The notes: generated by a model not told the origin, from the sequence alone. 64,000 nucleotides of DNA from CALBPI01 sp038529355 (GCA_038529355.1 JBCBDU010000008.1:53500-117499), one strand, 5' to 3'; shown: positions 8,798 through 18,595, numbered from the stretch's first letter. Made by a program: numbers and translations.

Positions 8798-9221
8798 AGT
8801 GCGTAGTGCCAGTGGCGGCGAGGGCTGCTTTGCCTGTAGCCAAACCAACCCGATCGGGTTAAAGATTCACTTCGAGATGCAAGGCGATGTCTGCGTTGGT
8901 CGCTTTACGCCCGATGTGCATCATGTCGGTTTCGATGGTGTTGTGCATGGTGGCCTGATCTTCACAGCACTGGATGATGTGATGGCCAACTGGCTGCATT
9001 TGCAGGGTGAGGCAGGATTTACGGCGAAAGCCGCTGTGCGCTACCGCCTGCCAGCCAAAGTAGGTGAAACGTTGCGCCTGGAAGGCACACAGATTAGCCG
9101 CCGTCGGCGTCACGTCCAACTAAGCGGTAAGGCGCTGCGCGAAGCGGACAGTGTTCTGGTTGCTGACGTGGAGGGTACGTTCATGCTCAATCCTGTCGCC
9201 GCCGCTACGGATATGGAATAA
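8790..9221 (+). CDS. PaaI-family (hotdog) thioesterase
   Basis: 143 aa single hotdog domain of the 4HBT/PaaI family, with the HxGVVHGGLIFTALDD-type segment at about 47-64 that carries the catalytic acid. The N-terminus has a CFAC pair. Substrate cannot be read from sequence; acyl-CoA or acyl-ACP is typical. It overlaps ccmI by 8 bp, so it is probably co-transcribed and translationally coupled with the ccm operon although it is not a known maturation factor. Confidence 0.85.
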   Translation: MSEVRSASGGEGCFACSQTNPIGLKIHFEMQGDVCVGRFTPDVHHVGFDGVVHGGLIFTALDDVMANWLHLQGEAGFTAKAAVRYRLPAKVGETLRLEGTQISRRRRHVQLSGKALREADSVLVADVEGTFMLNPVAAATDME

Positions 9222-9281
9222 TTTCGCGTGGCGATCTGTTGGGTTCGTCCGGGTTCAAAATCACAATTTCAGGTTCTACAC

Positions 9282-10655
9282 ATGACGCGATTACGTTTGC
9301 TGGCCATCGTGCTGCTACCAATGGCGCTAGTCGCCTGCGGCGAAGACACGCCATCCTCTGGTCAATCCGATGCGTTCTCCAGCACCTACACGCCGGCAGC
9401 AAGCGAGCCGGTCTTGATCCGCAATGCCACGGTGCTAACCGGCACCGGTGAGCAGCTGGCAAATACCGATGTGTTGCTGTTGGATGGTCGCATCGAGCGG
9501 GTTGGACGCAAGCTGGCTGCACCGCGTGATGGCGTCGTCATTGATGCGACCGACAAATTTGTCACGCCCGGCATCATTGATGTGCATTCGCATCTTGGGG
9601 TTTACGCCTCGCCGGGCGTACGTGCGCACTCTGACGGCAATGAGGCGACATCGCCGAATACGGCCGAGGTGTGGGCTGAGCACAGCGTTTGGCCGCAGGA
9701 TCCGGGATTCTCGGCAGCGCTGGCAGGTGGCATTACGACGCTGCAAATTTTGCCCGGTTCAGCCAACCTGTTTGGCGGCCGAAGTGTCACCCTGAAGAAT
9801 GTATTTTCGCGTACCGTGCGCGGTATGAAATTTCCGGGTGCACCGTACGGACTCAAAATGGCGTGCGGCGAAAATCCGAAACGCGTTTACGGCTCGCGCG
9901 GTGGCGCACCATCGACGCGTATGGGTAACGTTGCCGGCTACCGTGCCGCGTGGATCGCGGCCAGTCAGTATCGCGACAAACTCAAGGCGGCCGAGAACGG
10001 CGAGGGTGAAGCACCGGATCGGGATTTGCAGCTTGAAACGCTCGCAGGCGTACTGGACGGTGACATCCTCGTTCACAACCACTGCTATCGTGCTGACGAG
10101 ATGGCGACGATGATGGCCCTGGCCGACGAGTTCGATTACAAAATCACGGCGTTCCACCACGCGGTTGAGTCTTACAAGATTGCCGATTTGCTCGCCGAAA
10201 ACGACGTCTGTTCGGCAATGTGGGCTGACTGGTGGGGTTTCAAAATGGAAGCCTATGACGGTGTGCGTGAGAACGTGCCGATGGTACACGCCAGCAACGC
10301 CTGCGCGATTGTTCATTCGGATTCTGCTATCGGTATTCAGCGACTGAACCAGGAAGCGGCGAAAGCGCTGGCGGCTGGTCGTCGTGCCGGTATCGATATC
10401 AGTGACGCCGATGCGATCGCCTGGATCACCGCGAACGCTGCGAAAGCGCTCGGGATCGACGCGCAAACCGGCACGCTTGAGCCGGGCAAGATGGCAGACG
10501 TCGTGGTCTGGGATCGCTCGCCGTTCAGTGTCTACGGCAAGGCCGAGCATGTGTTCATAGATGGTGTGCACGCGTTCGATCGCAACGACCGCAGCCGTCA
10601 ACCGGTGACGGATTTTGCCCTGGGTACGGTAAGCCAGCCAGGAGCTTCGCAATGA
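9282..10655 (+). CDS. Amidohydrolase-family lipoprotein
   Basis: 457 aa from the ATG at 9282, which gives a lipoprotein signal peptide ending in LVAC (Cys19); an earlier in-frame start at 9228 would add 18 unlikely residues. The amidohydrolase TIM barrel has the metal motif DVHSHLG (about 100-106), further barrel His residues in HNHCYRADEM and FHHAVESYK, and an Asp in VHSDSAIG. The family cleaves amide bonds in imidazolones, hydantoins or peptides; the substrate is not apparent. It overlaps the next amidohydrolase by 4 bp. Confidence 0.87.
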   Translation: MTRLRLLAIVLLPMALVACGEDTPSSGQSDAFSSTYTPAASEPVLIRNATVLTGTGEQLANTDVLLLDGRIERVGRKLAAPRDGVVIDATDKFVTPGIIDVHSHLGVYASPGVRAHSDGNEATSPNTAEVWAEHSVWPQDPGFSAALAGGITTLQILPGSANLFGGRSVTLKNVFSRTVRGMKFPGAPYGLKMACGENPKRVYGSRGGAPSTRMGNVAGYRAAWIAASQYRDKLKAAENGEGEAPDRDLQLETLAGVLDGDILVHNHCYRADEMATMMALADEFDYKITAFHHAVESYKIADLLAENDVCSAMWADWWGFKMEAYDGVRENVPMVHASNACAIVHSDSAIGIQRLNQEAAKALAAGRRAGIDISDADAIAWITANAAKALGIDAQTGTLEPGKMADVVVWDRSPFSVYGKAEHVFIDGVHAFDRNDRSRQPVTDFALGTVSQPGASQ

Positions 10656-11950
10656 ACCACAAGATCTGGATAAGTTTCGCCGTTGCAACTGCACTTGCTG
10701 TGATGCCTGCTAACGCCGAGGTCATTGCGATTGTCGGTGGCACTGTGCATACGTTGAGTGATCAGGGCACGCTGCCCGAGGCGACCGTGCTGATTGAAGA
10801 CGGCGAAATCCTGAATGTACAAAAGGGGCGGGTGACGCCGAAAGGTGCGCGGGTGATCGATGCGTCCGGCAAGGTTGTCACGCCGGGTATTTTCGCCGCG
10901 CATTCGGGGCTCGGTCTGGTTGAGGTGTCCGCCGAGAGCAGTACCGTCGACAGCGCGCAGCGAGGCGCCGCGTTTGGTGCCTCGTTTGATATTGCTGATG
11001 CCTACAATCCCGCATCAACTCTCATTGATATCAACCGCGCCGAAGGGGTAACGCGGGCAGTCGTACTGCCAAACCCTGCGTGGCCCGAAGACGGCCAGCC
11101 CGGTGGTGGTGTGATTTCAGGTCAGGCTGCTGTCGTACATTTGGGAGACAGTGATGATTTTCTCGTCGCGCGCGGTGCCGCGATTGTTGCGCATCTCGGC
11201 GAATCTGGTGGTTACGTCAGCACCGGGTCACGAGCTGCTGCGTTGCTGGCGCTAACCACGGCACTGCAAGATGCGATTGACTATGGTCAGTATACGGCCG
11301 CTTACGACGCAGGTGCGCGTCGCGAGTACAGCGTCAGCAAGCAGGACCTTGACGCACTGCAGGGCGTCATCCGCGGTGATGTGCCGCTGTATCTGAGCGC
11401 TGATCGCGCCAGCGATATTCGCGTGGCCATTGACCTTGCTGACCGCTTCGGACTCAGCATCATTATTGTTGGCGGCGCCGAGGCATGGCAGATTGCCGAA
11501 CGTCTGGCCGCCAGCAACGTTGCTGTGATGTTTTCACCCATTGCCAATTTGCCGGGCTCATTCGATAGTCTGTCGTCGTCGATGGAGAACGCGCGCGTCC
11601 TGCAGGAGGCGGGTGTGCGTTTGATCATTGCCGATGGCGATACCCACAACCTGCGCAACTTGAAACAGCTCGCCGGGAACGCAGTGGCGCACGGCTTGCC
11701 CTGGATTGAGGGTTTGCGCGCAATCACGGCAACGCCGGCGAAGGTGCTTGGACTCGGTGATCGTTTCGGCACACTCGCAACCGGTATGGCCGCCGATGTG
11801 GTTGTATGGGATGGTGACCCGCTGGAAGTAACGACTTTCCCCGAACATGTGTTCATCAACGGCGAGAGCGTCTCGCTCGAGAATCGGCAGACGCAGTTGC
11901 GCGATCGCTATTTGAATTTGAAGGATGCGCAACCGCCTGCGTATCGCTAA
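10652..11950 (+). CDS. Amidohydrolase-like secreted protein lacking metal ligands
   Basis: 432 aa with a signal peptide (cleavage near ANA-EV). The fold follows its upstream neighbour, including the closing strand with GMAADVVVWDGDP, but the metal site is missing: the HxH motif reads AAHSGLG, and the barrel positions that carry His upstream read YLSADR and IIVGGAEAW. IADGDTHN retains the final Asp region. It is probably not a metal hydrolase itself and may be a partner of the preceding enzyme. It overlaps tamA by 26 bp at its 3' end. Confidence 0.8.
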   Translation: MNHKIWISFAVATALAVMPANAEVIAIVGGTVHTLSDQGTLPEATVLIEDGEILNVQKGRVTPKGARVIDASGKVVTPGIFAAHSGLGLVEVSAESSTVDSAQRGAAFGASFDIADAYNPASTLIDINRAEGVTRAVVLPNPAWPEDGQPGGGVISGQAAVVHLGDSDDFLVARGAAIVAHLGESGGYVSTGSRAAALLALTTALQDAIDYGQYTAAYDAGARREYSVSKQDLDALQGVIRGDVPLYLSADRASDIRVAIDLADRFGLSIIIVGGAEAWQIAERLAASNVAVMFSPIANLPGSFDSLSSSMENARVLQEAGVRLIIADGDTHNLRNLKQLAGNAVAHGLPWIEGLRAITATPAKVLGLGDRFGTLATGMAADVVVWDGDPLEVTTFPEHVFINGESVSLENRQTQLRDRYLNLKDAQPPAYR

Positions 11951-13715
11951 GCGCATACTCGGACCCGAGCTGATCGCCCGCGCGGGCGCCCGTCGCGTGC
12001 GAGTCGGTCGCCGGCGGCTGTTCTCGTTCATTGGGGTCGCAGTGCTTGCAGGCAATGCGGGTGCCGCTGTCAACGTCGAGGGTTTGTCTGATGCGCAGCG
12101 CGACAATGTGCTGGCACACCTCGGACTGAACGAACTCGCTTGCGATACACCGCAGTGGCAGGTCCGGCGGCGTTTCCGACGCATCGAAGCGCCAGTGCGC
12201 CGAGCGTTGGAGGCACTTGGCTACTATCGACCGGACATTCAATCGTCGTTAGCGTTTGACGACACTTGCTGGCAGATTGCGATCGTCGTCGACAGTGGTG
12301 AGCCTGCCCGCTATGACAGCGTGCGCGTGCGCGTGGCTGGTGACGGTGCACAAGACGCACAAATCCAGAGCGTGTTCCAGGCGCAACCGCGCAGTGGTGA
12401 TGTCGTGCATCACGGTCGTTACACGGCCTACAAAAACAAATTGTTGCAAGCGCTGGCCGCACGCGGCTTTCTCGATTACGACGTCAAGACGTCGCAAGTC
12501 ATCGTTGACGAGGCCGGTGAGCGCGCAGCGCTGTCGCTGGTCGTCGATAGCGGCGAGCGCTATCGCATTGGTGCAATTACACTCAACAGCAATGCCTACG
12601 ATGACAGCTTGCTGCAGCGTTTCGTAACGCTCAAGCCGGGTGATTTCTACGATAGCGAACGCCTGCTGGCGCAACAAAGACGCATTGCAGGCAGTGAGCT
12701 GTTTGCCAACGCCAGCGTCAATGGTGATTTCGACAACGCGCGTGACGGCGTGATTAACGTCGATATCACGCTGGATGCGGTTACCCGGCTTGGCTATTTT
12801 GCCGGTGTCGGCGTGACGTCGGATCGCGGTCCGCGTGTCAGCGCCGGTTACCGGAACCGTCGCGTCAACGGTCGCGGCCACCAATTCCAGGCGGATGGTC
12901 AACACTCGCAAGTGTTGAGCCGCTTGTCGACGCGTTACCGGATGCCGCTTGCCGATCCGCTGCTGGAGTGGCAGACGCTCGAAGCGTTAGTTGAGCGCGA
13001 AGACACCGATACGTCTGAGAGTGATTCGGCACGCATCGGTATCGAGCGCACGCGCGCACTCGATCGCAACTGGCTGCTGAGCTATGGCCTGCGTCTCGGA
13101 CGCACGCGATTTACCGTATCGAGTGTTGAAGACAGCGCGACGCTGTTCATGCCGGTGGTTTCGGCGAATCGTCGCGTTGCCGACAACGATACGTTTCCGC
13201 GCCGGGGTCATGCAACGGACATTCGACTGCGCGCGGCCAGCGATTCGGTGTTGTCGACAACGAGTTTTGTTCAGGCGTACGCGCGGCATAAACGCGTGTG
13301 GCCGGTTGGCGAGCGCAGCCGGTTTTCACTGCGCGGCGAATTCGGCATCACCTGGCGAGATGAGCTGGACGAACTGCCGCCAGACATCCGATTCTTCGCC
13401 GGTGGCGACGACAGCGTGCGTGGCTATGGCTTCGAAAGCCTTGGACCGAGCGATGAAGATGGTGAGGTGATCGGAGGCAGTCGGCTTGTCACCATCAGTG
13501 CCGAGTATGAGCATGCAATTGCGGCGCGTTTTTCGCTGGCCGCTTTTGTCGATGCGGGCAATGCGTTCAACAGCACGACGGTACGCCTGAAGCAGGGCGC
13601 TGGTGTTGGGTTGGTGTGGCGCTCGCCTGTGGGACCGTTACGTGTCTATGTGGGCAAGCCAATCGGCGAATCGGGCTCACCACGCTTGCACGTGCGGTTT
13701 GGTGCGGACCTGTGA
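11925..13715 (+). CDS. tamA: Translocation and assembly module outer membrane protein TamA
   Basis: 596 aa Omp85-family protein: a signal peptide, three POTRA-like repeats (about 50-270), and a 16-strand barrel domain with the conserved VRGYGFESLGP segment at about 510-520. TamA works with TamB in moving outer membrane proteins or lipids. The ATG at 11925 gives a long basic N-terminus; a GTG at 11997 would leave a more compact signal peptide. It shares a GTGA overlap with tamB. Confidence 0.9.
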   Translation: MRNRLRIAKRILGPELIARAGARRVRVGRRRLFSFIGVAVLAGNAGAAVNVEGLSDAQRDNVLAHLGLNELACDTPQWQVRRRFRRIEAPVRRALEALGYYRPDIQSSLAFDDTCWQIAIVVDSGEPARYDSVRVRVAGDGAQDAQIQSVFQAQPRSGDVVHHGRYTAYKNKLLQALAARGFLDYDVKTSQVIVDEAGERAALSLVVDSGERYRIGAITLNSNAYDDSLLQRFVTLKPGDFYDSERLLAQQRRIAGSELFANASVNGDFDNARDGVINVDITLDAVTRLGYFAGVGVTSDRGPRVSAGYRNRRVNGRGHQFQADGQHSQVLSRLSTRYRMPLADPLLEWQTLEALVEREDTDTSESDSARIGIERTRALDRNWLLSYGLRLGRTRFTVSSVEDSATLFMPVVSANRRVADNDTFPRRGHATDIRLRAASDSVLSTTSFVQAYARHKRVWPVGERSRFSLRGEFGITWRDELDELPPDIRFFAGGDDSVRGYGFESLGPSDEDGEVIGGSRLVTISAEYEHAIAARFSLAAFVDAGNAFNSTTVRLKQGAGVGLVWRSPVGPLRVYVGKPIGESGSPRLHVRFGADL

Positions 13716-16700
13716 AACGGCACCGGACACTGCGCTGGAGCGCATCGATTGCGCTGGTCCTGATGCTGGCATTTGTGGCGACGACGACTGTTGTCCTGAC
13801 AACGAGCTGGGGTGCGCGCGCGGTGGTGCAGCTGGCAGTGCGTTACGCGCCCGTGTTGATCGACGTTGAACGCATTGAGGGTTCGCTGCTGGGCGGTTTG
13901 ACGCTCTACGGCGTATCGATTGCCAGTGCTGACGCGGACATTCAGGTGCAACAGGTCGCACTGCAGGTGGCGCGCTCAACGCTCTTCAAACCAACGGATA
14001 TCGTGATCGACCTTTTAGCGATCGATACAGTGCGCATTCAGCAAGACAGTGCGCGCAACGCGCAGAATGACGCGATGCCTTTTTTTAGTGTTCCTGCGTT
14101 GCCGGTGTTGTCATTACCGGTAGCACTGCGCATCAAACAATTGTCAGTGACATCTGTACAAACGCAGAGCGCTGCGGATGCGCGTACGGTGCTCGACCGG
14201 ATGATTACTAGCGTTGCGATTGATGGTGACCAATTGGTGCTTGATCGCTTGGAGGTCACGTTACCCGATGCGTACGTCGCCGGGGACGTGCGCATGCGAT
14301 TCGCCACCACGACGTCGGTTGATGCGCGTCTTGGCTGGCGGTTGCCGAACGCAACCGGGACGCCGCAAGGTGCGCTGACGGTGGTGGGGCCGCGAGATGC
14401 GTTACGTATCACGCACGTTTTGGAGCAGCCCGTTCGGGCAGAAACAGAAGGGGTAATCGCGTTACCGGTAAACGCTTCGGTGGACGCGCAGTTAGTGACG
14501 CACGTTGATACGGTGACATTCCCGCTGCAGGGTATGGACAGCACGTTGGAGAACGTGATTGTGCGGGTCGAAGGCGCGCCTGATGCGTGGCAGCTTGCGG
14601 CGAGCGGTGTTGCCGGTGCGCCGGAGCAACCGGATGTGCCGGTTGAACTTGAAGCGGGCGGGTCGCTGCAATCAGCATCGGTGAGTTCGCTGCGGGTAGG
14701 TACGGCGGCCACCGGCATTGCCGTTGCAAGCGGCAACGTGCGCTGGTCGCCGCGTCTGGCGGGCGAGGCACGGGTGCAAGTTGATGATTTCGCGCTGACA
14801 ACCCTGACTGGCGTTGATGCGACACTGAGTGGGATTTTGTCGGCGCGTTCGGAAGACGTGCAAGCCGGGGTGTTCTCTGTCGAGCTGGATGCGCTGCGCG
14901 GCAAGGTGCTCGGGCATGCAATTGCAGGTGACGGCTCGCTGCAAAGACGCTCTGCACAGGACTATCGCGGCGCACTCAGCGTATCAGCAGGTTCCGACAC
15001 GTTGCGTATCGTTGCAACGCCCGATCAAGAGACTGCGTCGCTGCGTGCCGAATTCGTCGTCAACGCGTTGTCGGATTATCAGCAGCGCGCGCAGGGTGCA
15101 ATCAGCGGAACGTTGACCGTCTCGGGCGATGCAACGGATCCGCGGGTGGCGGCTCGCATTACTGGCAAGCAACTCCAGTTGGATGATGGTGCGCAGATCG
15201 ATGCGCTGACGTTGAGTGTCGATGGGTCGGCTGCTGCGCACCGCATTGAACTTGCCGTCGAAGCTAACGCAGTCGGTACGCTCACCGCGCAGGGCGCAGG
15301 CACGTTGCGAGACGGCGAGTGGATGGGTCGTGCGCAGTCGATCGTTGCGCAGAGCAATCGCTTGTGGAGCGGCAGTGCCGCGTCCGCCCTGACACTTGCT
15401 GCGCCGGCGTCGTTGCGCGTGTCGCGCACGGCGATTGCAGTGGAGTCCGTGTGCTTTGACTTGTTGGCAGCCGATCAACAGGTGTTGCAAACATCAGCGC
15501 TTTGCGTTGCGGCGGATGTATCCGCACAGGCTGCCGAAGTCGCGCTCAAGATGAGCGCCATCCCCGTCGACTACGACATTAACGCGGCGCTGAATGTAGC
15601 CGGTGCGGTGTCGTTAAACAGCACCATCACCGGCCCGCTGGACGCGCTGGATGTCCAACTGAACCTGGCGGCAAACGATGCTCGGATCACCGCACCGACC
15701 GAAGATGGACAGCAAACGGTGCAGATCGAAACTTTTGCACTCGATGCGTCAGTTGCTGGTGGGCGATTGCAGGTGCAGCCACACATCGCTGTTGCCGAGC
15801 GCGCGCGCCTGACAGGGTTGGTTGTTGTTGACCAGTGCTGTGCGCAAACAGCGACTGCCGTTGTCTCCGGGCGTGTTGAACTGTCCATGCAAGACCTTGC
15901 ATTCGCCAATGCCCTGCAAAACGCGGTTCAGTTCGACGCCGGTAGCGCGCGCCTGACGATGGAGCCTGGTGGTTCGTTGGCACAGCCGACGCTACGGGTT
16001 GACGGTACGCTTAGCGCAGCCGACTTTGCGGTGTTCGCGACCGGTGTGCGGTATGCCGACGCAGCCTTTAGTGTGCACAGTGACAGCGCTGGCCTGATCA
16101 CGTGGGACGGTCAGGCGGGCACAGAGGACGGACGGATTACATTCGACGGTCAGGTGGCGCAACCCTTGCGGTCAAGCCGCGAGATTTTGGCGCAGGTCAC
16201 GCTGCAAAATGCACAGCTGCTTGATTTGCCCGACATGACGGCGCGCGCGAACGCCCAGATTGACATCCAGTGGTCTGCCGATGCGCTGAGCATGTCCGGC
16301 GACGCAGCGTTAACGCATGCGCGGATAGCGTTGCAGGAACTCCCGCGAGACTCAGTGGCAGTATCGCCGGATATTCGGCAGGCTGGCACCGCGCAAGAAG
16401 ACACGTCGACGGTACGCCTCGATCTGGCGATTGATCTTGGCGACGATGCACAACTGCAAGGCTTCGGGTTAAATGCGGGTATAGCCGGCGCGCTGGACTT
16501 GCGCAAGCGGGTGAATACACCGCTGTCCGGATACGGCGAGCTGCGAACCCGGGATGCGACCTATCAGGCATACGGGCAAACGCTGCAGGTCACGCGCGGT
16601 CGCCTGCGCTTTGATGGCCCGTTGACGCAGCCGGCGCTCACCATCAGGGCCGAACGTACCATTGATGAGCAGTCGGTCGGTGTCGACATCACTGGCTATC

Positions 16701-17113
16701 CAGGTGACTTGCGCTCGACGTTGTTTGCAGCACCGAATTTGCCGGACGCCGATACGCTGAGCCTGTTGTTGACCGGCCGACAGCTCGCGAGCGCCAGTGC
16801 GAGCGAAGGCAATGCGCTTGCCGATGCGGCGATTACGTTAGGCCTGCGACAGGCCTCAGGTGTCACTGGTGCCATTCGTGACGCCGTTGGTTTGGATACG
16901 CTCACCGTGGCCGGTAACGGTCGGGATGGCAGATTGTTGGCAGGCAAGCAGATTTCGAACGACATCTATTTGCAATACGCGTATGGCGTTTTCGATCAGC
17001 TCAGCAGTGTGCTGTTGCGCTGGCAACTGAATAAGCGACTCGCGCTGGAATCGCGCTCCGGCGATACCCAGTCACTGGACCTGATTTACCAGGTGGGCAA
17101 CCCGCGCCAGTAG
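13712..17113 (+). CDS. tamB: Translocation and assembly module inner membrane protein TamB
   Basis: 1133 aa from the GTG that overlaps the tamA stop (GTGA). A single N-terminal membrane anchor (about 10-30) is followed by a long repetitive beta-rich periplasmic region and the C-terminal TamB (DUF490) domain, where YQAYGQTLQVTRGRL and the SLLLTGR segment match the family. TamB bridges the inner membrane and TamA. The frame is open upstream to 13616, but this overlaps tamA. Confidence 0.93.
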   Translation: MKRHRTLRWSASIALVLMLAFVATTTVVLTTSWGARAVVQLAVRYAPVLIDVERIEGSLLGGLTLYGVSIASADADIQVQQVALQVARSTLFKPTDIVIDLLAIDTVRIQQDSARNAQNDAMPFFSVPALPVLSLPVALRIKQLSVTSVQTQSAADARTVLDRMITSVAIDGDQLVLDRLEVTLPDAYVAGDVRMRFATTTSVDARLGWRLPNATGTPQGALTVVGPRDALRITHVLEQPVRAETEGVIALPVNASVDAQLVTHVDTVTFPLQGMDSTLENVIVRVEGAPDAWQLAASGVAGAPEQPDVPVELEAGGSLQSASVSSLRVGTAATGIAVASGNVRWSPRLAGEARVQVDDFALTTLTGVDATLSGILSARSEDVQAGVFSVELDALRGKVLGHAIAGDGSLQRRSAQDYRGALSVSAGSDTLRIVATPDQETASLRAEFVVNALSDYQQRAQGAISGTLTVSGDATDPRVAARITGKQLQLDDGAQIDALTLSVDGSAAAHRIELAVEANAVGTLTAQGAGTLRDGEWMGRAQSIVAQSNRLWSGSAASALTLAAPASLRVSRTAIAVESVCFDLLAADQQVLQTSALCVAADVSAQAAEVALKMSAIPVDYDINAALNVAGAVSLNSTITGPLDALDVQLNLAANDARITAPTEDGQQTVQIETFALDASVAGGRLQVQPHIAVAERARLTGLVVVDQCCAQTATAVVSGRVELSMQDLAFANALQNAVQFDAGSARLTMEPGGSLAQPTLRVDGTLSAADFAVFATGVRYADAAFSVHSDSAGLITWDGQAGTEDGRITFDGQVAQPLRSSREILAQVTLQNAQLLDLPDMTARANAQIDIQWSADALSMSGDAALTHARIALQELPRDSVAVSPDIRQAGTAQEDTSTVRLDLAIDLGDDAQLQGFGLNAGIAGALDLRKRVNTPLSGYGELRTRDATYQAYGQTLQVTRGRLRFDGPLTQPALTIRAERTIDEQSVGVDITGYPGDLRSTLFAAPNLPDADTLSLLLTGRQLASASASEGNALADAAITLGLRQASGVTGAIRDAVGLDTLTVAGNGRDGRLLAGKQISNDIYLQYAYGVFDQLSSVLLRWQLNKRLALESRSGDTQSLDLIYQVGNPRQ

Positions 17114-17146
17114 CGCGGTAATACGTGCGTTAGCCGCTAAGCCCCG

Positions 17147-17152
17147 TATAAT
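17147..17152 (+). promoter_or_regulatory. -10 hexamer TATAAT upstream of the nitronate monooxygenase gene
   Basis: A perfect TATAAT lies 36 bp before the ATG at 17189. No convincing -35 element is visible at 16-18 bp spacing. Confidence 0.35.
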
Positions 17153-17188
17153 GGTGGATTGGATCACTCATCACACGCAGGTTTGTCT

Positions 17189-18157
17189 ATGTCTTTGCCA
17201 CCATGTCTTCAGGATCAACTCACCATTCCGGTCGTCGGCGCGCCGTTGTTCATCGTGTCAGGCCCGCAGTTGGTGATCGAGCAATGCAAGGCAGGGATCG
17301 TTGGCGCCTTTCCGGCACTCAATGCACGTCCGCAGGAGCGGCTGGGTGAGTGGCTGTCAGAGATTACCGAGACGCTGGATGCCGAGCGCGCGAAGCATCC
17401 GGACAAGAAGATTGCACCGTATGCCGTGAACCAGATTTGTCACGGCAGCAACGATCGATTGATGGCCGACATGATGACCTGTGTCGAACACAAGGTGCCC
17501 ATCATCATCACCAGCCTACGGCCGCCGAAGGAAGTCGTGGACGCCGCGCACAGCTACGGTGGCGTTGTCTTTCATGATGTGATTAATTTGCGCCATGCGC
17601 GCAAGGCAATTTCCGAAGGCGTCGACGGCATCATTGCCGTGTGCGCTGGTGCAGGCGGGCATGCGGGCACGCTAAGCCCGTTCGCGCTCATCAAGGAAAT
17701 CCGTGCTGAGTTCGACGGCACGTTGTTGCTGTCCGGCGCCATGACGCGCGGTCAGGACGTGCTGGCTGCGCAGTCTATCGGTGCCGACCTTGCGTATATC
17801 GGCTCGCGGTTCATTGCGACGAAGGAAGCCAACGCAGATCCGGCCTACAAGCAAATGCTGGTTGATTGCGTCGCCTCCGATATTGTTTACAGCTCACTGT
17901 TTACCGGTGTGCTGGGTAACTACCTGAAGCCGAGCATTGAGCAAGCCGGAATGGATCCGGACAACCTGCCAGGCGCCGATAAATCGACGATGAATTTCGG
18001 CAGTGGTGGCAACACCAAGTCGAAAGCATGGCGCGATATCTGGGGTGCCGGGCAAGGCGTTGGCACCATCGACAATGTGCTACCGGTCGCCGATCTGGTC
18101 GAGCAATTGCGCGACGAGTATGACGCGGTGCGCACACGTCTGTTGGGCGCCGCCTAG
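17189..18157 (+). CDS. Nitronate monooxygenase / 2-nitropropane dioxygenase family protein
   Basis: 322 aa FMN-binding TIM barrel. The family segments GAPLFIVSGPQLV, the AGGHAG loop with its His (about 160-165), and a phosphate-binding GAMTRG/GADLAYIGSRF region are present. The family oxidises alkyl nitronates or acts as an FMN enoyl reductase. The start is the ATG at 17189, preceded by GCAGGT; a TTG at 17159 would add ten residues. crcB follows 16 bp downstream. Confidence 0.88.
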   Translation: MSLPPCLQDQLTIPVVGAPLFIVSGPQLVIEQCKAGIVGAFPALNARPQERLGEWLSEITETLDAERAKHPDKKIAPYAVNQICHGSNDRLMADMMTCVEHKVPIIITSLRPPKEVVDAAHSYGGVVFHDVINLRHARKAISEGVDGIIAVCAGAGGHAGTLSPFALIKEIRAEFDGTLLLSGAMTRGQDVLAAQSIGADLAYIGSRFIATKEANADPAYKQMLVDCVASDIVYSSLFTGVLGNYLKPSIEQAGMDPDNLPGADKSTMNFGSGGNTKSKAWRDIWGAGQGVGTIDNVLPVADLVEQLRDEYDAVRTRLLGAA

Positions 18158-18173
18158 TCGTTGCAGCGTCGAT

Positions 18174-18554
18174 GTGAACGCACTAGCGTTTTTCTGGGTT
18201 GGTTGCGGGGGCGCTGTCGGCGCCTGTAGTCGCTACGCCGTTGCGCTAGCAATGGGTCGCAATCTGTCCTGGTTGGCAACGCTCGGCGTGAATATCGCTG
18301 GCTGTCTGTTGCTTGGCATGCTTTGGCAGTATTGCACTGAGCGCTACCCGATCTGGTGGGCAACAACCGGCGCACCGTTATTCGCAACGGGGTTTTGCGG
18401 TGCGTTTACAACGATGTCTGCGTTCGCGCTGGAGACGCGCAACCTTGCGACGCAATTTGGCACCTTGCAAGCCGGTAGCTACGTCATTGCCAGTGTGACA
18501 CTGTCGCTAGTGGCGTTACTGATCGGCATCGTGATCGTCAAAGCAATCGTCTAG
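18174..18554 (+). CDS. crcB: Fluoride ion channel CrcB/Fluc
   Basis: 126 aa with four transmembrane segments. Family motifs are GGAVGACSRYAVA near the N-terminus, GVNIAGCLLLG in helix 2 (conserved Asn) and TGFCGAFTTMSAFALE in helix 3. It exports fluoride as a dual-topology dimer. The GTG at 18174 gives the usual family length; the frame stays open upstream inside the preceding gene. No fluoride riboswitch fits in the 16 bp gap, so it is likely expressed from the upstream gene. Confidence 0.92.
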   Translation: MNALAFFWVGCGGAVGACSRYAVALAMGRNLSWLATLGVNIAGCLLLGMLWQYCTERYPIWWATTGAPLFATGFCGAFTTMSAFALETRNLATQFGTLQAGSYVIASVTLSLVALLIGIVIVKAIV

Positions 18555-18595
18555 CCGCTGCTGCAAGCCGTTCCGCAACTACAGGGCAGCGGCTT
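18554..18595. terminator. Possible bidirectional hairpin between convergent genes
   Basis: AGCCGCTGC (18554-18562) is the reverse complement of GCAGCGGCT (18587-18595), with a 24-base loop, in the 39 bp gap between crcB and the convergent decarboxylase gene. There is no T-tract, so it is a weak candidate. Confidence 0.35.

Noticed and set aside
9759..10694. 311-codon open frame antisense to the first amidohydrolase
   Set aside because: Shadow of a real gene with conserved motifs on the plus strand.
18158..18173. Possible fluoride riboswitch before crcB
   Set aside because: The gap is only 16 bp, too short for the aptamer.
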